DNA from: Flavobacteriales bacterium
Lineage (GTDB): Bacteria > Bacteroidota > Bacteroidia > Flavobacteriales_F > PHOS-HE28
DNA: 64,000 bases
Direction of reading: 5' to 3'
NCBI GenBank assembly: GCA_016721825.1
Contig: JADKHI010000002.1
Coordinates: 558,001-622,000, forward strand
Below the pieces are notes generated by a model. The model did not search any database. It was not told the DNA's origin and worked only from the letters and a program-made list of their open reading frames with translations. The position numbers were made by a program, and so were the translations under genes. Shown here one piece after another: positions 43,623-53,057 of the stretch (the first letter of the stretch is position 1; each line of letters opens with the position of its first letter).

Positions 43623-45476
43623 TCAGCGTTGCAGAACGCCGTCCATGCCTTCGGGCAGCACCAGCTCATCGTTGGAGCGGTCCATATCGGCCACACGTTG
43701 CGTTGGGTCCAGACGAATGGCAGCTACACGTTTCATGGGGACAGGTAGGGCGAACGCGTAGGTAGGATGCGTCCACAACCAAGGGCTCAGCACGGTGAAC
43801 GCATAGACATCGGAACCTTCAGGCTTCGCACCCAGCATCAGTGAAAGCGGGATGTGGTAGGTGACACGCGTTCCGTCACGCAGCTCCACATCCACGTCCA
43901 CTGGCATCAGCATTCCGCCGTTGTTGGCGAGGGTGATGAAGGTGGAATCGTTGCGCTCCAGCACACCGGTCACGGCGTAATCGAGCTTGCGCGTCGTATT
44001 GATCCACTCATCGAAATACCAGTCCAACTGCAAGCCGCTCTGCTTCTCCATCACGCGCTGCACGTCGATGGGTTCGGGGTGCTTGAAGCGGCAGGTGGCG
44101 TAGTAGCGTTTCAAGCCTTCGTGCACGTTACGGTCACCGATCACCGGAGCCAGCTGGTGAAGGAACATCTCGCCCTTGCTGTACGACGTTGCTCCGTAGC
44201 CGAAGTTGGTGGTGTAGTGGTCCGCATGCGTGCTCATAGGCTCGTGCTCCTCACCCCTTTCGGCCAGCGCGTAATAGCCCTTGTAGGCATCCAGATGCGG
44301 GTCGCCCTTGGTATCGAACAACTGTTGCATCACCTCGCTGCTGGCGTACTCCGTAAAGCCCTCGTCCATCCAGGGGAAGCTGGCCTCATCGCTGCCGAGC
44401 ATGCCGTAATACCAGTTATGAACGCTCTCGTGCACGCTGGTGCCGACCAAGCTGCCTAGGCGACGCTTGCCCGTCAGTAGGGTCAAGTTCGGGTACTCCA
44501 TGCCACCGTCGCCACCTTGTGCGAAGGTGAACTGCGGGTAGGGATAGGCACCGAAGTGCATGGCCATGAATTGGAAGCTCTTCACCATGTAGGCGGGGAG
44601 CTCCTTCCACGTGGTCTCCAGTTCAGGCCTGTCCTCGTAGAAGAAATGGAGCAGCGGGCCTTCGGGCACCTGAGCCGTGATGTGCTTGTAGTCCGGATCG
44701 GCGGCCCAGGCGAAATCGTGCACGTTCTTCGCTTCGAACAGCCACTTCGTCCGCCCCCCCATCCCCTTCTGAACCTTCGTGCGGACCGCATAGCCATGGC
44801 CGATCTCCGCAGCGTTCTTCAGGACACCCGTCGCTGCCACGGTGAAACTGCTATCCAGGGTCAGGGCGACATGGAAATCTCCCCATTCGCCGTAGAACTC
44901 GCGCCCCACGTACGGATCCGCATGCCAACCCTGATGGTCGTAGGCGGCCACCTTGGGATACCACTGGGTCATGCTGTACGAGATACCCTCTGCATTGTCC
45001 CTGCCGCTGCGTCGGATCTGCACTGGCACCTGTCCGTTGAAAGCAAAGGCCAGATTGCTGGTCTTGCCTGGCAGAATGGGCCGGGCGAGCTTCACTTTCA
45101 GCACCGTACCGATGTGCTCCAAGCTCACGGGCTTGCCATCCTGTAGCATATCGGCGCATCGCAGTTCGCCCATCTGGTCCGGTGCCAGTTCTGCAATGCG
45201 ATCGCCCACCCGTTCATCAGGGTCCTTAATGGTGCGGCTCCGGACATCCATCTCGCTGCCAGGCCTGAATGCATTGAAGTAGAGGTGGAAGAACAGCGTG
45301 CGGAGCGTATCCGGGCTGTTGTTCTTGTAGGCGAGTTTCTGTGTGCCGGTGAAGCGATGCGTGCGCACGTCAAGTTCCACGTCCAGGTCGCAGGTGATCC
45401 GCTGCTGCCAGCGGTCACATTGCGCAACAAGCATGAAAGGGGCCGCAAAGGCCAGGGCGGAAACGAGCGGTCGCAT
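43623..45476 (-). CDS. M1-family metallopeptidase, exported
   Basis: A 617-residue zinc aminopeptidase-like protein with a signal peptide (MRPLVSALAFAAPFMLVAQ). The active site is HESVH (His349, Glu350, His353) with the third zinc ligand Glu372 in WMDEGFTEY, the normal HExxH-x18-E spacing. The substrate-anchoring GAMEN-like motif is GGMEYPNL. The N-terminal domain (LAYKNNSPDTLRTLFFHLYFNAFRPGS) is typical of Bacteroidota M1 members. It likely degrades peptides in the periplasm or outside. It is monocistronic and convergent with the MbnP-like set. Confidence 0.92.
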   Translation of the reverse strand: MRPLVSALAFAAPFMLVAQCDRWQQRITCDLDVELDVRTHRFTGTQKLAYKNNSPDTLRTLFFHLYFNAFRPGSEMDVRSRTIKDPDERVGDRIAELAPDQMGELRCADMLQDGKPVSLEHIGTVLKVKLARPILPGKTSNLAFAFNGQVPVQIRRSGRDNAEGISYSMTQWYPKVAAYDHQGWHADPYVGREFYGEWGDFHVALTLDSSFTVAATGVLKNAAEIGHGYAVRTKVQKGMGGRTKWLFEAKNVHDFAWAADPDYKHITAQVPEGPLLHFFYEDRPELETTWKELPAYMVKSFQFMAMHFGAYPYPQFTFAQGGDGGMEYPNLTLLTGKRRLGSLVGTSVHESVHNWYYGMLGSDEASFPWMDEGFTEYASSEVMQQLFDTKGDPHLDAYKGYYALAERGEEHEPMSTHADHYTTNFGYGATSYSKGEMFLHQLAPVIGDRNVHEGLKRYYATCRFKHPEPIDVQRVMEKQSGLQLDWYFDEWINTTRKLDYAVTGVLERNDSTFITLANNGGMLMPVDVDVELRDGTRVTYHIPLSLMLGAKPEGSDVYAFTVLSPWLWTHPTYAFALPVPMKRVAAIRLDPTQRVADMDRSNDELVLPEGMDGVLQR

Positions 45477-45580
45477 ACGGATGTGCAGGTCGGTGCCAAT
45501 GGGGCAGGACGGCGCAAAGATGGGCGCGGCGGGCTTGCCGCCTTACTTCCCAATGGGACCAGCGGCGCGGAAGCGGACGT

Positions 45581-46072
45581 TCAGCTCAGGAGCCGTTGGC
45601 GCAGGGCGAATTCGAGCTGGCGGTTGGACTCCACCAGTTGCTCGGTCCAAGCCTGCTGCTCACGCTCGCGGCGCACGGTGGCGAATGCCTCATCCACCGA
45701 ATCGATCACTTCTTTGGGGTCCCAAGGTTTGCTGATGTAGCGTACCACGCCACCGCGGTTCACGGCATCGATCACCGCGCTCACATCAGCATAACCGGTC
45801 ATGAGCATCCGCTTCACCAGGGGGAAGCGCTCTTTCACCAAGTGTAAGAGCTCGCTCCCGGTAACCCCTGGCATGCGTTGGTCGCTGATCACCACATCCA
45901 CCCCACCGCGGCCGAGCCATGCCCAGGCCTCATCGAAGCCCGCAGCCGCTCGCACGACGAAATGCCGACGGAAAGCCGCCTGAAAAGCCTGTCGGTTACC
46001 GGCATCATCATCCACGTAGAGCACTACAGGCAAGGGCTGCACGTCGTTGGGTACCAGATGGAGCGGATTCAT
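45581..46072 (-). CDS. Stand-alone receiver-domain response regulator
   Basis: 163 residues from ATG 46072 (the frame is open to 46201, and ATG 46138 is an alternative). Single REC domain: acidic pocket VLYVDDDAGN, phospho-acceptor Asp64 in VISDQRMPGVTG, switch MLMTGYAD and Lys in YISKPWDPKE. The rest is a short helical tail (REREQQAWTEQLVESNRQLEFALRQRLLS) and no output domain. The receiver closely resembles that of the kinase at 51465 (VVISDQRMPRCTGSE, LLTGYADIEAVVEAVNKGG, TKPWDP). It is transcribed divergently from the four-gene operon at 46219, with only 146 bp between starts. Confidence 0.88.
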   Translation of the reverse strand: MNPLHLVPNDVQPLPVVLYVDDDAGNRQAFQAAFRRHFVVRAAAGFDEAWAWLGRGGVDVVISDQRMPGVTGSELLHLVKERFPLVKRMLMTGYADVSAVIDAVNRGGVVRYISKPWDPKEVIDSVDEAFATVRREREQQAWTEQLVESNRQLEFALRQRLLS

Positions 46073-46218
46073 GGTGTTCGTCGTAGGAACGTTGGTACGG
46101 ATCGACCGAAAGGAAGGTTCTGTCGATAGATTGTTCATAACATGTTCATAACTCAAAACCTCTTCGCTATCTTCACCGCCGCTCTGGACCTGCAAGGACA
46201 CTTTTCATTTCTTGGACC

Positions 46219-48546
46219 ATGAATGACCGTCTAGGGACGCTTCGCGCGTCCTCTGTGGCTGGGCGCGACGTATGGCGACCGGAGATCTACCGCATGAGCG
46301 ATGCGGCCGATCGGACCCGCTTGGCGGCGCTGTTGGAAAGCGGCGAAGTGCATTCCGTTCATGACGAACTGCACAGCCAACTGAAGGAACTCATCCGGGC
46401 CCTTGATCCCTCATCCAAGTTCACTCCGGTATCCCTTGACGAAGCCGCTCGCGCTCATTTGGGTCCGGTTCCTTCTGACGAGTATGGGGTTTGGGTCTAT
46501 TACCCTTGGAGCCATCGGTTGGTGCACCTGCTGGAAGAGGCCGAGTTCATCTTGGTGCGCACCGATCGCAACCGCAACAAGATCACCCGCGCCGAACAGG
46601 AACGCCTGATGGAGCTCAAGGTCGGCGTGATCGGCCTTTCCGTGGGGCAGTCCGTGTGCATCACCATGGCGCTTGAGCGCACCTTTGGTGAACTGCGCAT
46701 CGCGGACTTCGACACGCTGGACCTCAGCAACCTGAACCGCATCCGCAGTGGCATCCACATGCTTGGCCAGCGCAAGGCCGTGAACGTGGCCCGCGAGATC
46801 GCCGAGATCGACCCTTTCCTGAAGATCACTGTGTATTCCGACGGTATCACTGAAGCGAACATGGACCGCTTTCTGCTTGAAGGCGGAAAGTTGGATGTGC
46901 TGGTGGACGAATGCGACAGCGTAGGCATCAAGATCCGCAGCCGTGTACGCGCCAAAGAGCTGGGTATCCCTGTGGTCATGGACACCAGTGACCGGGGCCT
47001 GATCGACATCGAGCGCTTCGACCTGGAGCCGGACCGGCCGATCATGCACGGATTGATCGCGCACCTGGACGTGAGCAAGGCGATGGAGGCCCGGACGCAG
47101 GAGGAAAAACTCCCGTACGTGATCCCCATGACCGGGCTGGACACGCTGAGCAAACGCATGAAGGCCAGCATGCTGGAGATCGATCGCACAGTGACCACCT
47201 GGCCCCAATTGGCCACTTCCGTGGTGCTTGGTGGTGCCGTTACGGGAGATGTGATCCGACGCATGGCGCTTGGTCAGTTGACCTCCAGCGGCCGTTGGTT
47301 CGTGGACGTGGAAGAGCTGATCAGCGATGCTCGAGGCACCAGCACTCAGCCCCCCGATCTCACGGAAGAGCTTTTCAGACCACCGCCCTTACAGGTCGAA
47401 GAGATGGAAGCGACCGCGGCCCTGCTCCCCCCATTGGCCGCCGAACGCTTGGAGCTGAGCGAGTATCTGGCCAAGCAACTGGCTGAGGCGGGCGCTCTGG
47501 CACCCTCCGGTGGCAACGACCAGCCTTGGCATTTCCACCTTTCCGGTGGTCGCTTGCTACTCTTTCACGATGCCAACCGCTCCTACAGCCGGACGGACCC
47601 GAACCACGTAGTGGCCCAGATCAGCCTTGGCACCTGCGTGGAGAACATCCTGCTGAAGGCCCGTACAATGGGCGTCGGCATGGAACATACGTTGGTCCCT
47701 TTGAAACAGGAACCACGCTTGGTCGCGGTGTTCGAAGGGCGTCGGGCGAACGCCAATTCCGCGGCCATTCGCCCCGACCCTTTGACCGAACGCATCGGCC
47801 AGCGCTGCACCAACCGCAAGCTTGGCGATGGAAGGCCCATTCCGACGGATCATCTTCTGGCCATGCGTTATGCGGCCACATCGGTGATCCCCAGTTCCGA
47901 GGTGCACTTCGTGACCGGGCAGAACGGCCTGAACGACGTTGCAGCGGTCAGCGGTGCGGCGGAACGCGTGCGGATCATGAATCCGATCTGCCACAAGGAG
48001 CTGTTCACGCGGGAGATCCGCTGGACGGCGGAAGAAGCCGAGCGCACGGGTGATGGACTGGACCTGGCCACCTTCGAGCTCACCTTGAGCGAACGCACAG
48101 GTATGAGCGTGGCTTCTGATCCGCTGGCCATGGGACACCTCCGCTCTTGGAAGGCGGGCAAAGGCTTCGAGAAGCTATCCGGACCCGGCATCCGCTCGTC
48201 AAGCGCGGTGGTCCTCGTCAGCATTCCGGAGAACACCATGCGGCATCGTCTGGAAGGCGGCCGGGCGGTGGAACGGGTCTGGCTGAAGGCCACAGAGCTG
48301 GGACTCTCCGTACACCCGATCGCGGCCCCCATCCTGCTGGGGATCCTGAAGCCGGACGGTGTGTTCAATAGCGACGAGCAGGAGGAGATCGACCGCTTGT
48401 ACAAGCGCACGGTACGCCTTTTCGAACTGGGTGAGCGGCAGCCCCTGTTCATGATGCGCCTGGCCTATGCCGGCGATCCTTCGGTGCGAAGCCTTCGACG
48501 GCCCTTGGAGGACATGTTCACCGCCGGCAACCTCGTCAAAGCCTGA
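46219..48546 (+). CDS. E1-like (ThiF/MoeB) adenylyltransferase-nitroreductase fusion, Rv1355c/MoeY-like
   Basis: A 775-residue fusion. Residues about 100-370 are an E1-like ATP-binding domain: VGVIGLSVGQS (the usual GxGxxG changed to GLSVGQ), DFDTLDLSNLNRIRSG with the adenylation NRxR, LVDECDS, and GIPVVMDTSDRGLID. There is no CxxC zinc pair. Residues about 410-760 are an FMN nitroreductase-type domain with GALAPSGGNDQPWHFHL and GRAVERVWLKATELGLSVHP. The same architecture is annotated as Rv1355c family (MoeY) in actinobacteria. E1-like domains activate carboxylates as acyl-adenylates, and nitroreductases oxidise or reduce small molecules or azolines. The product is unknown. It is first of four genes (next starts 2 bp downstream). 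Confidence 0.85.
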   Translation: MNDRLGTLRASSVAGRDVWRPEIYRMSDAADRTRLAALLESGEVHSVHDELHSQLKELIRALDPSSKFTPVSLDEAARAHLGPVPSDEYGVWVYYPWSHRLVHLLEEAEFILVRTDRNRNKITRAEQERLMELKVGVIGLSVGQSVCITMALERTFGELRIADFDTLDLSNLNRIRSGIHMLGQRKAVNVAREIAEIDPFLKITVYSDGITEANMDRFLLEGGKLDVLVDECDSVGIKIRSRVRAKELGIPVVMDTSDRGLIDIERFDLEPDRPIMHGLIAHLDVSKAMEARTQEEKLPYVIPMTGLDTLSKRMKASMLEIDRTVTTWPQLATSVVLGGAVTGDVIRRMALGQLTSSGRWFVDVEELISDARGTSTQPPDLTEELFRPPPLQVEEMEATAALLPPLAAERLELSEYLAKQLAEAGALAPSGGNDQPWHFHLSGGRLLLFHDANRSYSRTDPNHVVAQISLGTCVENILLKARTMGVGMEHTLVPLKQEPRLVAVFEGRRANANSAAIRPDPLTERIGQRCTNRKLGDGRPIPTDHLLAMRYAATSVIPSSEVHFVTGQNGLNDVAAVSGAAERVRIMNPICHKELFTREIRWTAEEAERTGDGLDLATFELTLSERTGMSVASDPLAMGHLRSWKAGKGFEKLSGPGIRSSSAVVLVSIPENTMRHRLEGGRAVERVWLKATELGLSVHPIAAPILLGILKPDGVFNSDEQEEIDRLYKRTVRLFELGERQPLFMMRLAYAGDPSVRSLRRPLEDMFTAGNLVKA

Positions 48547-48548
48547 CC

Positions 48549-49283
48549 ATGGAACACATCCGGATCCGAGCCTTCCGCGCCGTTGATGACAGGGCGTCGT
48601 GCATCCGGTATGTGTACGAGCATAGCCGACTACTGGAGGAGATCGGTGTATCCAGTGCCCTGCTCCACGACGATCGTTGGTGCACGGATGAGCGTACGGT
48701 GATGGTCTTAGCGGAGCATGAAACGTTAGGCATCGTGGGTGGGCTCAGGCTTCAACACGCGGCCCCCGAACGGCGACTGCCAGTGCACGTTGCGCTCGGC
48801 TCGAGAGACACGGGCATCGAAAAACTTGTGGAAAATGCCCGACCGGGTATGGCGGAGCTCTGTGGTCTTTGGAACGCGCGTCGCTTCGCCGGCCGCGGAG
48901 TGCCCTGGATCATGACCTCGGCGGCCGTTGCCGCGGCTCCCCGGGCAGGCGTTCACCAACTTCTCTGCCTGGCCGCAGACTACACGATGAAGTACCCCCT
49001 GATGAACGGCTTCCGCGTGTTGTCCCAAGTGGGTGAGAAGGGAGCCTTCTCCTATCCCATTCCCGGTTACACGTCCTACCTGCTCTGCCATCCGGACACT
49101 TCCGCCATGGTCGCCGGGGATTCCACGCATTTCCGTCGGTTGAACGACTTGCGGCGGAACACAGGCATCACTCGACTGGAGGTGACCAACAAGGTGCCGT
49201 TGCTCGTGACCTACGACCTGGACATGAACGGCACCGCCTCCATGTCCAGCCTGCCCCACACAGAGCTCCGCCGCTCGGCCTGA
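48549..49283 (+). CDS. Conserved hypothetical, possibly N-acyltransferase-like (GNAT/autoinducer-synthase fold)
   Basis: A 244-residue cytoplasmic protein. No family is certain. The pattern (IRIRAFRAVDDRASCIRYVYEHSRLLEE at the N-terminus, ERTVMVLAEHETLGIVGGLRLQ, GMAELCGLWNARRF and GVHQLLCLAADYTMKYPLMNGFRVL) resembles the N-acyl amino acid/AHL synthase branch of the GNAT fold: a recognition strand, Glu-rich core and a helix after AELCG. I put this at moderate likelihood. It starts 2 bp after the E1-nitroreductase stop and is followed 43 bp later by the 7TMR-DISM kinase, so translation is likely coupled. Confidence 0.6.
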   Translation: MEHIRIRAFRAVDDRASCIRYVYEHSRLLEEIGVSSALLHDDRWCTDERTVMVLAEHETLGIVGGLRLQHAAPERRLPVHVALGSRDTGIEKLVENARPGMAELCGLWNARRFAGRGVPWIMTSAAVAAAPRAGVHQLLCLAADYTMKYPLMNGFRVLSQVGEKGAFSYPIPGYTSYLLCHPDTSAMVAGDSTHFRRLNDLRRNTGITRLEVTNKVPLLVTYDLDMNGTASMSSLPHTELRRSA

Positions 49284-49326
49284 ACGGACGCGAACCAAAT
49301 CCTGCCTGAAGCCGTACAAGCGGCCC

Positions 49327-51465
49327 ATGCGCAGGTCTCTTCTTTTCGTGGCCGCATCCGCCGCCTGTCTTGCGGTATCGGCCCAAACAGCTTCGCCGGT
49401 CACCTTCGGCGCCACTGCCGAAGACACCTTCATAGGCAAGCAGACGGGGATCCTGGAGGATCCGGACGGCCTCATGGATATCCGCGCCGCGCTGTCGAGC
49501 AAGAGCTTCCAGGTCAGCGACCAGGATGTACCGAACCTGGCGATCTCCTCTGCGGCTCACTGGCTGCGCTTCGACCTTACCAATGCTTCCCAGGAACCCG
49601 TGCTCCTTTTGACGCTACCCTACAGCGAGATCGAGGAACTGGACGTCTACATGGCCCGCTCAGGCGCTACAACCTTGATCGGCCACACCGGTCAGGCGCG
49701 TGCTTTGGGCGATCGGGTCGGATCAGATCCTGAATTCGTGTTTGAGATCCCCCTGCCCCCGAACGAAAGGTGCGAGGTCCTGCTGCGGATCCGGGGCACG
49801 AAGCAGATCCACGTGCCCTTGAAGGTGATGGCACCCGGCGCTTTCTCCCAGACCCGGGCGCGGCGCAACCTGTTGCTGGGGGCCTACGTGGGCATCATGC
49901 TGGTAATGGCACTTTACAACCTCTTCGTGTTCGTTTCGATCCGCGACCGGAGCTACCTGTTCTATGTGCTCTACATCCTCGTGATCTGCGCTACGCAGCT
50001 TTCCGTGTTGGGCATCGGTCAGGCCTACCTGTGGCTCGGTCTTCCATGGCTCTCATCGTCATCCTCCATCATTCTTGTGCTGGGATCCATTCTGCTCGGT
50101 GTTCAGTTCGCTCGGCGGTTCATGGATATGCGGAGTTATACACCCCGGCTGAACCGGATCACGCCCCTGTTCTTCATCCTGAGCACGATAATCCTGATGG
50201 TCTACCTGTTCGCCGATGCTTCCACCGGCTACAAGATGACCCAGGGACTTTCCGGCCTGTCCGCCTTGTTCCTGCTCACTGTAGCCGTCATCGCCTTGCG
50301 CCAAGGCTCGCGCCAGGCGGGCTTCTTCCTGTTGGCGTGGGCCGCCTTCCTGATCGCCGTGGTGGTGTTCGTGATGAAGGATGCCGGGGCCCTGCCCTAC
50401 AACGACTTCACCACGGCGGCCATGCCCGTAGGTTCCGCCATCGAAGGTGTCCTCCTCTCCTTCGGTCTCGCGGACCGCATCAACATCCTTCGCCGCGAGA
50501 AAGAACGCTCACAGGAAGAAGCGCTACAGGCCTCCCTCGAGAATGAGCGCATCATCCGCGAGCAGAACGCCATGCTGGAGGTGAAGGTGACCGAGCGGAC
50601 CCACGCCTTGCAAGAGAGCAACGACCACCTGAAGCGCACGCAGACCCAACTGGTGAACGCCGAGAAAATGGCCTCCTTGGGTCAGCTTACAGCCGGTATC
50701 GCGCACGAGATCAACAACCCGGTGAACTTCATCACCAGCAACATCCCTCCGCTGCGTCGCAACCTGGGCGAAATGTTGGAGGTACTGAACGACTACCGCA
50801 AGGCCGGCAGTACTGCCGATGCGGAAGCGCTGAAGGCCGTGGCCGTGAAGGAGAAGAAGCTTGGGCTGGACGAATCCATCGAAGAGCTGGGCGACATTCT
50901 GGGCAGCATCGAGGAAGGCGCTGGACGCACCGCCGAGATCGTGCGGGGCCTGCGCAACTTCAGTCGTCTGGACGAGGATGATCTGAAACCGGCCGATATC
51001 AACGAATGCCTGCGGAGCACGCTTACCGTGTTGGGTCCGCAATACCGCGAGCATGTGGAAGTGGACCTGCAACTCGGCTCCATTCCCCGCGTGGAGTGCT
51101 TCGCCGGAAAGCTGAACCAAGTGTTCATGAACATGCTGAACAACGCATCCCAAGCCGTGAAGGCACATCACCCGAAAGGGGGCGGTCGCGTGACCATTGC
51201 CACCGCCGAGCGTGAAGGCCAGCTGGTGGTGACCATCCGCGACAACGGGCCGGGCATGACCGACGCCGTGAAGGCCCGGATCTACGAACCGTTCTTCACC
51301 ACCAAGGACGTGGGGGAAGGCACCGGGCTTGGCCTGAGCATCGCCTACAGCATCGTGGAGAAGCACCACGGCACCATCGAAGTGGATTCGGTTCCCGGTG
51401 AAGGATCCGAGTTCCGCGTAGTGCTGCCACTTGAACAACCGCAACTGAACGCCCGCCGCGCCTGA
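49327..51465 (+). CDS. Sensor histidine kinase with 7TMR-DISM input
   Basis: 712 residues. A signal peptide (MRRSLLFVAASAACLAVSAQ) is followed by an extracytoplasmic 7TMR-DISMED2-type sensory domain (about 40-175: HWLRFDLTNASQEPVLLLTLPYSEIEELDVYM). Seven membrane spans follow (about 180-380: NLLLGAYVGIMLVMALYNLFVFVSIRDRSYLFYVLYIL), then a coiled-coil linker (LENERIIREQNAMLEVKVTERTHALQESN), a HisKA dimerisation domain with phospho-acceptor His460 (ASLGQLTAGIAHEINNP), and HATPase_c (NQVFMNMLNNASQAVK, DNGPGMTD, GEGTGLGLSIAYSI). DISMED2 domains bind small ligands, often carbohydrate-like. It overlaps the next gene by TGATG. Confidence 0.92.
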   Translation: MRRSLLFVAASAACLAVSAQTASPVTFGATAEDTFIGKQTGILEDPDGLMDIRAALSSKSFQVSDQDVPNLAISSAAHWLRFDLTNASQEPVLLLTLPYSEIEELDVYMARSGATTLIGHTGQARALGDRVGSDPEFVFEIPLPPNERCEVLLRIRGTKQIHVPLKVMAPGAFSQTRARRNLLLGAYVGIMLVMALYNLFVFVSIRDRSYLFYVLYILVICATQLSVLGIGQAYLWLGLPWLSSSSSIILVLGSILLGVQFARRFMDMRSYTPRLNRITPLFFILSTIILMVYLFADASTGYKMTQGLSGLSALFLLTVAVIALRQGSRQAGFFLLAWAAFLIAVVVFVMKDAGALPYNDFTTAAMPVGSAIEGVLLSFGLADRINILRREKERSQEEALQASLENERIIREQNAMLEVKVTERTHALQESNDHLKRTQTQLVNAEKMASLGQLTAGIAHEINNPVNFITSNIPPLRRNLGEMLEVLNDYRKAGSTADAEALKAVAVKEKKLGLDESIEELGDILGSIEEGAGRTAEIVRGLRNFSRLDEDDLKPADINECLRSTLTVLGPQYREHVEVDLQLGSIPRVECFAGKLNQVFMNMLNNASQAVKAHHPKGGGRVTIATAEREGQLVVTIRDNGPGMTDAVKARIYEPFFTTKDVGEGTGLGLSIAYSIVEKHHGTIEVDSVPGEGSEFRVVLPLEQPQLNARRA

Positions 51466-52985
51466 TGGAAGAACCACGCATCAAGGTCCTCTACGTCGAC
51501 GACGAGGAGGGGAACCTGAAGGCCTTCAAGGCCATGTTCCGACGCGACTTCGAGATCCGCCTGGCCCAAAGTGCGGAAGAAGCCATGGCCCTGCTGGACC
51601 GCGAAGCCATGCACGTGGTGATCAGTGACCAGCGCATGCCGCGTTGTACGGGGTCGGAATTCCTGGCCCAAGTGCGTGAGCGCCATCCGCGGAGCATCCG
51701 CATGCTGCTTACCGGCTACGCAGACATCGAGGCCGTGGTGGAGGCCGTGAACAAGGGCGGTATCTACAGCTACACCACCAAGCCCTGGGACCCCACCGAC
51801 CTGAAGCTGCGGATCGAGCAGGCCTATGAGGTAAGCCACCTGCGGGCCGAGCGCGAGGACCTGTTCCATCGCTACCGCCAGGTCTTCGAAGCATCCGGCG
51901 ACCCCATTGCCATCATCGAGGAGAACGGTCGGATCCTGGAGGCCAATCCTGCAGCGCTCAAGCTTATCGGGTTGACGCGTGATGCAGTGATGAGCGCCCG
52001 CATCACCGATTGGGTGGAAGATGGACGTGCCTTATTGAAGGCCATGCGCGACAGGCGCACCGGCCAGTCGTTCCCCAACGTGGACCTCACGCTGAACACG
52101 CCGAACGGTCATGTGCTGGACTGCCTGATGACCGCCACCTATCTGGGGCGCTCACCGGAGGGACAGGCCCTGTTCCAAGCCATGATCAAGGACATCAGTG
52201 ATCGAAAGCAGGAGGAAACGCGGCTGCGGAAGCTCAACGTGGACCTGGACCGACGTGTGAACGCACGGACACAGCAGCTCTTGGAGGCCTTGGAGGACCT
52301 TGGTTCCTTCAGCTACACCGTGGCACATGACCTTCGCTCCCCGCTGAAGAACATCCTGGCCCTGAGCGACCACTTGAAAGAGGTGGGCGCGGGCACGGAA
52401 CAAGCCGAGTTGAGCGAGCGGATCCACAAGGGCAGCTCACGCCTGATCGAGCTGGTGGACGACCTCCTCCGCTTCTCGCAGACCAGCACGCACGAGCTGA
52501 AGCGCGAAGAGGTGGACCTGTATGAGGTCGCTGCGGAATGTGCGCAGGAACTCATACCTACCGGATCGAAGGCGCATGTCGAGATCCGCATGCAACGCCC
52601 CACCATGGTGCAGGCCGACCGGGCCATGATCAAGGTGGTGCTTACCAATTTGCTCTCCAACGCCATCAAGTTCACCCGCACCACCGATGCTCCGCAGATC
52701 GAGATCGGCCAGCAGGACACGGCTGAAGAGCACGTGATCTGGGTGAAGGACAACGGCGTGGGCTTCGACAGCAGCCGGGCGGACCAAGTGTTCGGTGCGT
52801 TCAAGCGCCTGCACCGCACCGATCAGTTCGAAGGCACTGGCGTAGGCCTGGCCATCGTTCAGCGCGTACTTCAGAAACATGGTGGCAGCTGCTGGGCCGA
52901 AAGCCGACCCGGTGAAGGTGCCACCCTTTTCATCAAGCTGCCCAAGCAAGCGCAACAGCTCCAGCGGCTACCCTTCGCTTCCTGA
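51465..52985 (+). CDS. REC-PAS-histidine kinase (hybrid response regulator/kinase)
   Basis: 506 residues. Receiver residues 1-125 (VLYVDDEEGN, Asp55 in VVISDQRMP, Lys in TTKPWDP), PAS residues about 140-265 (QVFEASGDPIAIIEENGRILEANPAALKLIG), HisKA with His288 (YTVAHDLRSPLKNIL) and HATPase_c (NLLSNAIKFTRTTD, DNGVGFDSSRADQVFGAFKRLHR, GTGVGLAIVQRVLQKHGG). It starts inside the stop of the 7TMR-DISM kinase gene, so the receiver is a likely target of that kinase. The PAS-kinase half gives a second step. No DNA-binding output is present in either protein. Confidence 0.92.
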   Translation: MEEPRIKVLYVDDEEGNLKAFKAMFRRDFEIRLAQSAEEAMALLDREAMHVVISDQRMPRCTGSEFLAQVRERHPRSIRMLLTGYADIEAVVEAVNKGGIYSYTTKPWDPTDLKLRIEQAYEVSHLRAEREDLFHRYRQVFEASGDPIAIIEENGRILEANPAALKLIGLTRDAVMSARITDWVEDGRALLKAMRDRRTGQSFPNVDLTLNTPNGHVLDCLMTATYLGRSPEGQALFQAMIKDISDRKQEETRLRKLNVDLDRRVNARTQQLLEALEDLGSFSYTVAHDLRSPLKNILALSDHLKEVGAGTEQAELSERIHKGSSRLIELVDDLLRFSQTSTHELKREEVDLYEVAAECAQELIPTGSKAHVEIRMQRPTMVQADRAMIKVVLTNLLSNAIKFTRTTDAPQIEIGQQDTAEEHVIWVKDNGVGFDSSRADQVFGAFKRLHRTDQFEGTGVGLAIVQRVLQKHGGSCWAESRPGEGATLFIKLPKQAQQLQRLPFAS

Positions 52986-53001
52986 CCATCGCTCTTAACG
53001 C

Positions 53002-53045
53002 GAACGACCGGTCGATGCACAAGCACCGACCGGTCGTTCACTTTT
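53002..53045 (+). terminator. Terminator of the E1/nitroreductase-kinase operon
   Basis: A perfect 13-bp stem (GAACGACCGGTCG 53002-53014 with 53027-53039) with a 12-nt loop, followed by ACTTTT. It lies 17 nt after the stop at 52985. Confidence 0.85.
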
Positions 53046-53057
53046 GAGGGTATCCGA

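Noticed and set aside
46219..48546. Could the E1-like protein be a Cap2/Bil-type antiphage conjugation system?
   Set aside because: No ubiquitin-like modifier, E2-like gene, JAB peptidase or CD-NTase is near. The partner domain is a nitroreductase and the neighbours are histidine kinases.
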